This document shows positions 1 through 7,221 of a stretch of 32,399 nucleotides of DNA, in pieces. A model generated the notes under the pieces. That model was not told the DNA's origin and did not search any database. It saw only the letters and a program-made list of their open reading frames with translations. Source of the stretch: Gammaproteobacteria bacterium (GTDB lineage Bacteria; Pseudomonadota; Gammaproteobacteria; Steroidobacterales; Rariloculaceae); assembly GCA_029243585.1 (NCBI GenBank), contig JAQWRR010000097.1:1-32399 (forward strand), given 5' to 3'. A program made the translations under genes and the position numbers. Position 1 is the first letter of the stretch; each line of letters starts with the position of its first letter.

Positions 1-123
1 AGTTACTGCAATAAAAAAATAACTAACTACTAAGACTTCCTGCACCCATAAATTTCGGTAGAATAGTCGCGAATCGTCGGGAGGCTACCCCCTACATAAA
101 AAAATAATAAAAAAGGTAAGTTT

Positions 124-306
124 ATGGTGAAATTTGATGCGGACAAGCTCGGCGAGCAATTAGATGCACTTAATCGAGAACAGTTTGACAAGATCGATAA
201 AAGGGTTGATGAAGTATTGGGAAACCTACACAAAAGCAAAGCGATGCCTAAACGGGCTAAAAACTCCAAATACTCACCTAATAGCCTTGCTCGCAAGCGG
301 GCATGA
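124..306 (+). CDS. Small charged hypothetical protein (60 aa)
   Basis: An unrecognised 60-residue, highly charged protein. It has no signal peptide or membrane segment. The first half (about residues 4-38) is Lys/Asp/Glu-rich and could form an amphipathic helix; the C-terminal third is basic (KRAKNSK...SLARKRA). An AAGG Shine-Dalgarno lies 7 nt before the ATG. The stop is 16 nt before the ATG of the next gene, so the two are probably co-transcribed. It could be a small nucleic-acid-binding or regulatory peptide, but no family is recognised. That it is translated is inferred only from the ribosome-binding site and its placement. Confidence 0.5.
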   Translation: MVKFDADKLGEQLDALNREQFDKIDKRVDEVLGNLHKSKAMPKRAKNSKYSPNSLARKRA

Positions 307-322
307 ATTAAAAGGATACACA

Positions 323-985
323 ATGCGTCTTATACAACTGACATTAGCTACTCTATCGCTTAGCTTTGTGGCACCAGCTTTTAGCCAAGGTTATACGTGG
401 ACTGAATATATTAGTAGAGAGGACCACTTTAGCGTCAGCTTTCCTGGCGACCCAACCATTGAAGAAATCAACTATCCCACAGAATATCGCATTACCTTGC
501 CAGGACGTGTATACAGTTATGAAGATGGCGGATCCCTCTACTCTGTAACAGTTGTGGACTATAACGATGCTATTGATATACATAATTCCCGAAATGAAGC
601 TTGTCAGGCATCAGGTGGAGATGGCGATCTCTGTCAGGATGATGGTCCTGAGGATATACGTGGGGCGATCGTCTACGCAACGTGGAATATCATGCAACGA
701 GATGGGGTTGATATTGTTCACTATGCACATTACAACTCTGACCGAGTCGAAGGTCATAACATTCGACTAATTGGTGATGATGGATCTCTTATCACTGTCG
801 TTATTCATATGCATGAAAATAAACTTTATATTCTCGAGGCAATGGTTCCGCGTGGGGCACCAGCACCAGGTCTATTCCAAATCTCATTGGCTTTTCTTGA
901 TGATGAATACAATCGTATTCGCTATGAATGGGTAGGAACAATGCTCTATTCTAATGGATACCCACCGACGCCTCGGGTTAGATAA
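323..985 (+). CDS. Secreted FPGDPTIEE-type protein, copy 1
   Basis: Function unknown. The 220-residue product starts with a Sec signal peptide (about residues 1-22, cleaved after APAFS). The ATG is preceded by AAAGGA at good spacing; an upstream in-frame ATG only gives a nonsense extension through the preceding small ORF and was rejected. The mature part opens with FSVSFPGDPTIEE, followed by a beta-rich region containing YSVTVVDY. It is clearly paralogous to the minus-strand protein at 28606-29280, which shares FPG(D/E)PTIEE, VTVVDY and a closing (L/F)FQ.SL.FLD segment. As in that copy, a DUF6152-type gene follows immediately (22 nt gap), so the two form a conserved pair. A soluble periplasmic role is inferred. 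Confidence 0.8.
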   Translation: MRLIQLTLATLSLSFVAPAFSQGYTWTEYISREDHFSVSFPGDPTIEEINYPTEYRITLPGRVYSYEDGGSLYSVTVVDYNDAIDIHNSRNEACQASGGDGDLCQDDGPEDIRGAIVYATWNIMQRDGVDIVHYAHYNSDRVEGHNIRLIGDDGSLITVVIHMHENKLYILEAMVPRGAPAPGLFQISLAFLDDEYNRIRYEWVGTMLYSNGYPPTPRVR

Positions 986-1007
986 CCCAGCTTTACGGAG
1001 ACATTAA

Positions 1008-1412
1008 ATGATCCAGAATTTTTATGTGAAACCAATGTGCTTTCTAGGGCTTCTAATTACCGCCCTCACATTACCAACTTGGGCTCATCATTCTCATAAT
1101 GCTTATGAAGTTACCGTCTGGGAAGATATAGAAGGTACGGTCAGCGAAGTGCATCTTATCAACCCTCACTCATGGCTTTATCTCAATGTCACAGATGAAA
1201 ATGGCGAAATAGCCACATGGTCCCTAGAAGCAGCCAGTCCAAATTCTATTTTTGAAAATGGAGTAAAACGCGAAGATGTACAGCCTGGCGATCAAATAAA
1301 GGCCAGAATACATCTGCTACGCGATGGTACTAATGGCGGACTCCTTGGTTACATAACTCCCATGCACGGTGATGCATCGCGTGGACATGGTATTGAGCTT
1401 GAGTGGGATTAA
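1008..1412 (+). CDS. DUF6152-type periplasmic protein, copy 1
   Basis: A 134-residue exported protein resembling the DUF6152 family, whose biochemical function is unknown. It has a signal peptide (about residues 1-26, ending PTWA) and then a mature N-terminus HHSHNAYE; the His cluster directly after the cleavage site is typical of the family and could bind metal. The core carries the GTV..VHLINPHSW segment, an acidic-polar beta region and LRDGTNGG. The start is supported by GGAG 7 nt upstream. It lies 22 nt after the secreted protein at 323-985. The same two-gene order recurs on the other strand at 28132-29280, with shared HHSH, VHLINPHSW and LRDG motifs. Family assignment is from remembered motifs. 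Confidence 0.78.
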   Translation: MIQNFYVKPMCFLGLLITALTLPTWAHHSHNAYEVTVWEDIEGTVSEVHLINPHSWLYLNVTDENGEIATWSLEAASPNSIFENGVKREDVQPGDQIKARIHLLRDGTNGGLLGYITPMHGDASRGHGIELEWD

Positions 1413-1471
1413 TCTCTATCCAACGAATATTAATTAATACCTATCAAAGCAAACATAATTCAAATATAAGA

Positions 1472-1500
1472 AGCACATTTTGAAATATCAAAGGTGTGCT
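1472..1500 (+). promoter_or_regulatory. Imperfect inverted repeat upstream of the MFS gene
   Basis: AGCACA (1472-1477) is mirrored by TGTGCT (1495-1500). The inner bases TTTGA and TCAAA can extend the pairing across a small bulge. It lies 43 nt before the transporter start, in the 130-bp gap after the DUF6152 gene. It could be a regulator operator or a weak transcript-end hairpin; no T-run follows, so an operator or leader hairpin is slightly preferred. Confidence 0.25.
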
Positions 1501-1542
1501 GACTTGGTAGAACTATTAATAATCTCTAAATGGTGAGCTTAT

Positions 1543-3225
1543 ATGAGCGGGCTGCTTTCTAAAGAACGCATTATTGCAAAACCCGGATTCAATCGTTGGC
1601 TCGTACCGCCAGCGTCTATTGCAATTCATTTGTGTATTGGTTCTGTATATGCGTGGAGCATTTTTAACCCTGCTCTTATACGCGTATTTGGTGTGGTTAC
1701 ACCTGCCGCAGATGATTGGTCACTTAGCGATGTCGTATGGATTTTTACTGTAGCAATAGTCTGCTTAGGATTAGCTGCTGCTTTTGCCGGAAAATGGCTT
1801 GAGGAAGTCGGTCCTCGAAAAGTTGGAGTGGTAGCCGCATTCTGCTGGGGAGGTGGATTCATCATCGGTGGACTTGGAATTGCACTACATCAACTATGGC
1901 TCATCTATTTAGGTTATGGAGTGATAGGTGGTTGTGGACTTGGTCTTGGCTATGTCTCACCTGTTAGCACTCTCATTCGCTGGTTTCCTGACCGCCGTGG
2001 CATGGCAACTGGAATGGCAATAATGGGTTTTGGAGGAGGAGCTATGATCGGTGCTCCACTAAAAAACTGGCTAATCAATACTTTTTATAGTGCACCTGAG
2101 TACCTCGGACCACTTGCCTCAGTAAATCTAACAACCGAAGCCGGCAGACGATTTGCACAAATAGCTGGAGAACTCCATGAGATTACAGTAATTGGTGCAA
2201 ATGATATTTCCAATATGATTGTACCCGGACCCGAAGGTGTTTACCTAGTGGATACGGGCACTGTGGGCGTAGCACAAACGTTTGTCGCTTTAGGCATGAT
2301 CTACTTCATTGTGATGATGATTGCTGCATTCTCCTACAGAATACCAGCACCTGATTGGAAACCTGAAGGATGGTCGCCCCCTAACGATACTGCTCGTGCC
2401 AAAAAAATGATATCAAGTCATGATGTTGACATTGACAAAGCATTACACACACCACAGTTCTACCAACTTTGGATTGTCCTCTGTTTTAACGTGACTGCTG
2501 GAATCGGGGTCCTAAGTGTTGCCCGAACTATGATGACAGAAATATTTGGCACAACCTTACCCCATATTGTCGACAGTGCCTTTGCCGCAACTTATGTCGT
2601 AATGATCAGCGTATTTAATATGGTTGGTCGTTTTTTCTGGGCAAGCACTTCGGACTATATTGGCAGACGCACCACTTACTGGGTCTTTTTTGCATTAGGT
2701 ATAGCTCTTTATGTTTCGATACCCTACACCGCTTCTCAAGTAAGCATATCGCCCACTGTACTTTGGCTTGTTTACTTTTATGCAGCAACTATGATTATTT
2801 TTACAATGTATGGTGGTGGTTTCGCTACTATTCCAGCATATCTAGCCGACATGTTTGGAACACGATATGTAGGAGGCATTCATGGTCGTTTACTAACTGC
2901 ATGGAGCACAGCCGGAGTACTTGGACCGCTTGCAATAACGTCTCTCAGAGATAGCGCCAGTACAACCGCTATCAACAACCTTTCAGCAACTATAGACCCA
3001 GCCAGATTTAGATCTACATTTGGAGCAGAAATAGACCAGTTAGAACAATTGGTTGATCAAAATACCGTAACAATTGCAAACCTTATGGAAATTGCCCCAC
3101 CTGGCACTATTGACCCAACTAGCGGCCTTTACAATACGACTATGTATCTTATGGCTGCTCTACTTGGAATTGCTCTTCTTGCAAATGCCACAATGAAACC
3201 CGTTAATTCAAAACATCACATGTAG
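1543..3225 (+). CDS. MFS transporter, OFA (oxalate/formate antiporter) type
   Basis: An inner-membrane secondary transporter of the major facilitator superfamily, most like the oxalate/formate antiporter (OFA) group, which moves small organic acids. The opening LVPPASIAIHLCIGSVYAWSIF is the OFA-type first helix, and about twelve hydrophobic segments are visible. At 560 residues it is longer than many MFS proteins: polar insertions sit at about residues 185-235 (between early helices) and 470-530 (before the last helix). The loop after helices 2-3 contains EEVGPRKVG, an MFS signature-like motif. GGTGAG supports the ATG. It is monocistronic, convergent with fabA. The substrate cannot be read from sequence; import of the acid consumed by neighbouring periplasmic enzymes is an inference. 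Confidence 0.85.
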   Translation: MSGLLSKERIIAKPGFNRWLVPPASIAIHLCIGSVYAWSIFNPALIRVFGVVTPAADDWSLSDVVWIFTVAIVCLGLAAAFAGKWLEEVGPRKVGVVAAFCWGGGFIIGGLGIALHQLWLIYLGYGVIGGCGLGLGYVSPVSTLIRWFPDRRGMATGMAIMGFGGGAMIGAPLKNWLINTFYSAPEYLGPLASVNLTTEAGRRFAQIAGELHEITVIGANDISNMIVPGPEGVYLVDTGTVGVAQTFVALGMIYFIVMMIAAFSYRIPAPDWKPEGWSPPNDTARAKKMISSHDVDIDKALHTPQFYQLWIVLCFNVTAGIGVLSVARTMMTEIFGTTLPHIVDSAFAATYVVMISVFNMVGRFFWASTSDYIGRRTTYWVFFALGIALYVSIPYTASQVSISPTVLWLVYFYAATMIIFTMYGGGFATIPAYLADMFGTRYVGGIHGRLLTAWSTAGVLGPLAITSLRDSASTTAINNLSATIDPARFRSTFGAEIDQLEQLVDQNTVTIANLMEIAPPGTIDPTSGLYNTTMYLMAALLGIALLANATMKPVNSKHHM

Positions 3226-3291
3226 GACTAGCATTTTTAGTTATCTACTGAAAACGTCTCGATCATTGAAAACCTGATATTTTCATCAATC

Positions 3292-3843
3292 TTAAAAACC
3301 TTCAGTTGAGGTAAAGAGACCAACACGAAGGTTTGTTGCCTGATAAATAGTTCGACCATCAACTTCCATAGTTGCATCACCAAGACCCATAACAAGCTTT
3401 CGGTTAATAACTCGCTTCATCTCGACGTGATAACGAACTTGTTTGCTCTCTGGAAGAACCTGTCCTTGAAATTTAACGTCTCCCACACCCAAGGCTCTAC
3501 CTCGACCATTTGCTCCTGACCAAGCAAGCCAAAAACCAACTAGCTGCCACATTGCATCAAGACCTAAACAACCCGGCATAACAGGATCACCCCTAAAATG
3601 ACAATCAAAAAACCAAAGGTCCGGAACAATATCAAGCTCAGCGATCATCTCGCCCTTTCCAAAACTTCCTCCCGAATCATTAATTTTCATGATTCGATCA
3701 AACATAAGCATATTTGGAGTAGGTAGTTTTGCATTATCGCTACCGAAGATCCCCTCAGTCCCTGATAGCAATAGCTCCTCACGCATATAGCTGTCTTTTT
3801 GCGGCCAACGATCACGTGTATTTCCCTTAGTCTCAATAGTCAT
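3292..3843 (-). CDS. fabA: 3-hydroxydecanoyl-ACP dehydratase/isomerase FabA
   Basis: FabA dehydrates 3-hydroxydecanoyl-ACP and isomerises trans-2- to cis-3-decenoyl-ACP, the entry to anaerobic-type unsaturated fatty-acid synthesis in the cytoplasm. The 183-residue product matches the family length closely. The catalytic segment [20 protein letters not shown] places the active-site His at residue 82 and Asp at 96; [11 protein letters not shown] and [14 protein letters not shown] are further FabA hallmarks. I chose the internal ATG at 3843 because GAGGTAA precedes it and the E. coli-like N-terminus begins nearby; a start at 3876 would add 11 residues. The usual partner fabB is not adjacent. It is convergent with the MFS gene. 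No key residue is missing. Confidence 0.95.
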   Translation of the reverse strand: MTIETKGNTRDRWPQKDSYMREELLLSGTEGIFGSDNAKLPTPNMLMFDRIMKINDSGGSFGKGEMIAELDIVPDLWFFDCHFRGDPVMPGCLGLDAMWQLVGFWLAWSGANGRGRALGVGDVKFQGQVLPESKQVRYHVEMKRVINRKLVMGLGDATMEVDGRTIYQATNLRVGLFTSTEGF

Positions 3844-4014
3844 ATTTACCTCAATACTTAACCAATCAAGGAGCATACGTGGTCTTGTGCTAGATTACAC
3901 CACGCTCTCTATGCTCTTAATCCATTAGCACTATCAGCTTGTATAACATTCAAAAGAATTACCGTCATACTCATATGCACAATTTATTTTGAAATGAGGC
4001 ATGAATAATTAATC

Positions 4015-4530
4015 ATGCAGAAACGAACTGTTACTACCCTGCTTCTTCTACTTGCTTTGTTGAGTGTTATATTGTTATACCAAGGAGTACTTCTTGTGCG
4101 CACCCCAATAAACGATATAACGACAGACACAATCAATCCTCCAGCGTTTAGCGCTGTCATTGCTCATCGGCACAAGAGAAACAACCCTACTGAATATGGT
4201 GGTCCTCTGGTAGCTGCCCGTCAAGCTGAACTTTATCCTGATATTAAGCCGATCTATTTAGATCTCAGCCTGGCAGAAGCCTTTGCAAAGACATTAAAAA
4301 TTGCCGACAACATGGGATGGGAAGTTATCGCAACCGACGAGAATAAACAGATTATAGAGGCAATTGACGTGACACCACTTTTCCGATTTAAAGACGATAT
4401 AGTTATCCGAATCACAAGCAAAGATACAGGCAGTCGAATTGATATTCGCTCACAATCACGGGTCGGGCGCAGTGATCTTGGTAAAAATGCATCACGGATT
4501 CGCAGTTTCATTGCAAACTTCTCCAATTAA
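4015..4530 (+). CDS. DUF1499 family membrane-anchored protein
   Basis: A 171-residue protein with one N-terminal hydrophobic segment (residues about 7-28), either a signal anchor or an uncleaved signal peptide, and a C-terminal domain of DUF1499 type. Family-like features are PIYLDLSLAEAFAKTLKIA, DMGWEVIATDE and the closing IDIRSQSRVGRSDLGKNA.RIRSF. The family's biochemical function is unknown. The ribosome-binding site is weak: GAGG is about 13 nt upstream, which is long. It is followed after 24 nt by the ferredoxin-NADP reductase gene on the same strand, so co-transcription is likely, but a functional link is not established. Confidence 0.82.
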   Translation: MQKRTVTTLLLLLALLSVILLYQGVLLVRTPINDITTDTINPPAFSAVIAHRHKRNNPTEYGGPLVAARQAELYPDIKPIYLDLSLAEAFAKTLKIADNMGWEVIATDENKQIIEAIDVTPLFRFKDDIVIRITSKDTGSRIDIRSQSRVGRSDLGKNASRIRSFIANFSN

Positions 4531-4554
4531 GCTTCGACTGCTAAAATCAGACCT

Positions 4555-5535
4555 ATGGCTACCCCCCCCGAACACAAGACGCTCCAACTTTCAGAAGCTA
4601 AATTAGGTCTGGTCTCCGTATCTGCGCCAATTACTGGTCGTGTGGTTTCAAACGATTCTTGTCTAAAAGGTAAGTCTGCCAGTTTTGTCAAACACACAAC
4701 AATTGATGTCAGTGGTACTGCACTTGAGGGTAATTGCCTAGTCGGACAAGCTTTTGGTGTACTTGCTCCAGGCCTCAATGAAAAAGGCAAACCTCATAAA
4801 GTCAGGCTCTACTCACTTTCATGCTCAAGCGATGGAGAGGATGGGTCTGGAAAAGTAATTTCTACGACTACTAAGCGTGAAATTACAGAGGAACAATCAT
4901 CACAAAAAGATAATGATGATTCAAATGACCATAGATTATTCCTTGGGGTATGTAGCAACTACCTCTGTGATCTTAAGCCAGGAGATGAGGTTAAACTTTC
5001 AGGACCTAATGGCAAACGTTTCCTTCTTCCTTTAGCACCGAAAAATCATGACTATCTCTTCGTTGCAACTGGAACTGGCATAGCCCCTTTCAGAGGAATG
5101 GCGATTGAGTTATTAGAAAAAGTTGGTACTACAGGACAAATTCATCTACTGATGGGAGCTCCCTATCAAACAGATTTAATTTATGACGATCTATTTAGAC
5201 GATTAGAAAAAAAATATAAAAATTTCCACTATCACACAGCAATTAGCCGTGAAAACCAACCTGATGGGACACAGGGTCAATATGTACATCAGTATATTGA
5301 AAAGAAGTTGGATATATTTAAACCCCTTCTAAATAATCCTCGAACATTACTTTACATCTGCGGCCTAGCTGGGATGCAAAGCGGATTATTTAAAGTAATG
5401 GCAGAACAAGAAATTAGCGGCGGTTATTTTTCTATAAGAGAAAAATTAGAAAGTATTAATCCAACAGACTGGGAACTTAGCCAAATTCGTCGAGGTGTAA
5501 AAATTACCGATCGATGCATGGTAGAGGTATATTAG
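4555..5535 (+). CDS. Plant-type ferredoxin-NADP(+) reductase
   Basis: An FAD flavoprotein that would exchange electrons between NADPH and ferredoxin or flavodoxin in the cytoplasm. At 326 residues it is the catalytic core only, without the N-terminal ferredoxin or phycobilisome-linker domains found in BoxA or cyanobacterial PetH. The FAD motif RLYSLSC is at 84-90, the second flavin motif GVCSNYL at 131-137, the nucleotide motif ATGTGIAPFRG at 171-181 and YICGLAGMQSGL at 267-278. The chain ends in VEVY, so it has the terminal tyrosine stacked on the flavin in plastid-type enzymes, unlike bacterial Fpr. No Shine-Dalgarno precedes the ATG, and eight consecutive C (4562-4569) lie in codons 3-6. 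No ferredoxin gene is adjacent. Confidence 0.88.
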   Translation: MATPPEHKTLQLSEAKLGLVSVSAPITGRVVSNDSCLKGKSASFVKHTTIDVSGTALEGNCLVGQAFGVLAPGLNEKGKPHKVRLYSLSCSSDGEDGSGKVISTTTKREITEEQSSQKDNDDSNDHRLFLGVCSNYLCDLKPGDEVKLSGPNGKRFLLPLAPKNHDYLFVATGTGIAPFRGMAIELLEKVGTTGQIHLLMGAPYQTDLIYDDLFRRLEKKYKNFHYHTAISRENQPDGTQGQYVHQYIEKKLDIFKPLLNNPRTLLYICGLAGMQSGLFKVMAEQEISGGYFSIREKLESINPTDWELSQIRRGVKITDRCMVEVY

Positions 5536-5595
5536 TGGTAATAGTATATTAATAGCTGTTGAAAAAAATAAACAAAAAATACGAGAGGCCATCTA

Positions 5596-7176
5596 GTGAG
5601 TGACGATAAACCCCAGATTGATAAAGCAGTTGAAGAAACAGCACCCATCTCTAAAAAAAATGAAGCAGTGAAACTTTCAAGACGCAGGGTTTTACAGGGA
5701 GCAAGCGGTTCAATCGCACTTGCAACATTAGCTGCGTGCGATTCTGGTTCCGTTGCACAAGGACCCGCACCAGCAACGCCAACTACCGCTGGAATTAGTG
5801 CAGAGCCTGCGCCCCGAGATCCAGATCTGACAGGTCGTCTTGCTCGTTATATGGTGGACGTTCGTGATACACCTCTTCCACCTAATGTAGTTTTAGCGGC
5901 AAAACATCGGATATTAGATTCTATTGGAGCAGTTGTCTCGGGAGCTCAACTTCTACCTGGCGAGGTAGCAATTGACTATATTCGTGGACAGGGTGGAACA
6001 GAAGAAGCTTACGTCGCAACGACGGATATTATGACATCAGCTACAAATGCGGCCTTCGCAAATGGAATGTTTGGCCATGCCGATGAAACAGATGATTTCC
6101 ATCCTTTCACAAAAGCTCATCCCGGCTGCGTAGTTATACCAGCAGCTCTTGCAATGGGACAAAAAGAAGGTAGCTCAGGCACTGAATTTCTGCGTGCTGT
6201 TGTCTTGGGCTACGACTTGTGTTGTCGTTTTTTGGTTGCACTTCAACCAGCTCTTGTACGCGCAAGAGGTCGAGCAGCAGAAGGATATAGCTCAACCTTT
6301 GGTGCAACTGCAACTGCAGCCTCTCTTGCTCGGTTCAATGAAACTGAAATGCGTTATGCAATTTCATATGCCGTTCAGCAGGTTTCAGGTGTCTGGAGTT
6401 GGGTAAGAGATGTGGAACATATCGAGAAAGCATTTGACTTTAGTGGTATGGGTGCACGCAATGGTGTTGCTGCGGCGACTATGATTCAGTCAGGGTTTAC
6501 AGGCGTACTGGATGCATTGGAAGGTCAGCGTAATATCATTGATGCCCAATCTGTAGAGCCAAGCCCTGAAGAAATGGTTGCTGACTTAGGTAGTCGATTT
6601 TATATTGAAGAAACAGCTATTAAAACTTTTCCTACTGGATATCCTACCCAGTCACCATTAGCCGCATTTTTTACCTTACGTGAACAGTATGGAGTGACTG
6701 CTGACAACTTAGAGCACTTACTGATTCGATTACCAGAGGATGGAGCTAGAATCGTAGACAATCGCAGCATGCCAGATATAAATGCCCAGCACCTTATGGC
6801 TGTAGCAGTGGTTGATGGCTATATAGATTTTGAGAATAGTCACTCCTTCGAACGTATGTCTGACCCTGAGGTACTTGCTGTCAAAGAACGCATTGAATAT
6901 ATTGCGGACCCAGAGCTCGCAGTGGTCGAGGCCCCTCGTAGTGGATTTGTTCAGATCACCTTAACTGATGGACAACAAGCAGATCTTTTTGTAAGCCACG
7001 CACCTGGAACTCCAGAAAACCCCTTAGATACAGCGGCCGTCAATGAAAAAGTACGGACTTTGGTTGCACCTATTCTTGGAGATGACAGAACTGAAATCTT
7101 GATTGATCGTATCAATAACATTGAAGATATTGATAATATTCAAGAACTTAGAACTCTTATCTCAAATACTGCTTGA
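5596..7176 (+). CDS. Exported MmgE/PrpD-family lipoprotein
   Basis: A 526-residue member of the MmgE/PrpD family (2-methylcitrate dehydratase and cis-aconitate decarboxylase relatives; dehydration or isomerisation of carboxylic acids). The family body begins near residue 75 (LARYMVDVRDTPLPPNVV...HRILDSIGAVVSG) and includes NGMFGHADETDDF and HPGCVVIPAALA. Unusually, the N-terminus has a twin-arginine motif SRRRVLQ (28-34), a hydrophobic stretch and a lipobox LAAC with Cys48, then an Ala/Pro/Thr linker; most relatives are cytoplasmic. The start is GTG, preceded by GAGAGG. The substrate is unknown. The C-terminus contains QELRTLIS and the gene ends at a hairpin shared with the convergent PQQ dehydrogenase gene. 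Confidence 0.85.
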   Translation: MSDDKPQIDKAVEETAPISKKNEAVKLSRRRVLQGASGSIALATLAACDSGSVAQGPAPATPTTAGISAEPAPRDPDLTGRLARYMVDVRDTPLPPNVVLAAKHRILDSIGAVVSGAQLLPGEVAIDYIRGQGGTEEAYVATTDIMTSATNAAFANGMFGHADETDDFHPFTKAHPGCVVIPAALAMGQKEGSSGTEFLRAVVLGYDLCCRFLVALQPALVRARGRAAEGYSSTFGATATAASLARFNETEMRYAISYAVQQVSGVWSWVRDVEHIEKAFDFSGMGARNGVAAATMIQSGFTGVLDALEGQRNIIDAQSVEPSPEEMVADLGSRFYIEETAIKTFPTGYPTQSPLAAFFTLREQYGVTADNLEHLLIRLPEDGARIVDNRSMPDINAQHLMAVAVVDGYIDFENSHSFERMSDPEVLAVKERIEYIADPELAVVEAPRSGFVQITLTDGQQADLFVSHAPGTPENPLDTAAVNEKVRTLVAPILGDDRTEILIDRINNIEDIDNIQELRTLISNTA

Positions 7177-7197
7177 TGCTATTAATCAACTCTACAA

Positions 7198-7221
7198 AGG
7201 GGTGAGCTAACACTCACCCCT
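7198..7221. terminator. Hairpin between convergent genes
   Basis: A perfect 9-bp stem AGGGGTGAG / CTCACCCCT with a 6-nt loop CTAACA. It sits 21 nt after the stop of the MmgE/PrpD gene and overlaps the stop codon of the minus-strand PQQ dehydrogenase gene. Neither side has a clear T-run, so it may be a weak bidirectional terminator or an mRNA 3'-end stabiliser. Confidence 0.5.

Noticed and set aside
164-322. Upstream in-frame extension of the first secreted protein
   Set aside because: It overlaps the small ORF in another frame, has no ribosome-binding site, and would bury a clean signal peptide that begins at 323.
3226-3291. TGAAAA...TTTTCA stem between convergent MFS and fabA genes
   Set aside because: Only 6 AT-rich pairs with a 7-nt loop and no run-on T tract; too weak to call a terminator.
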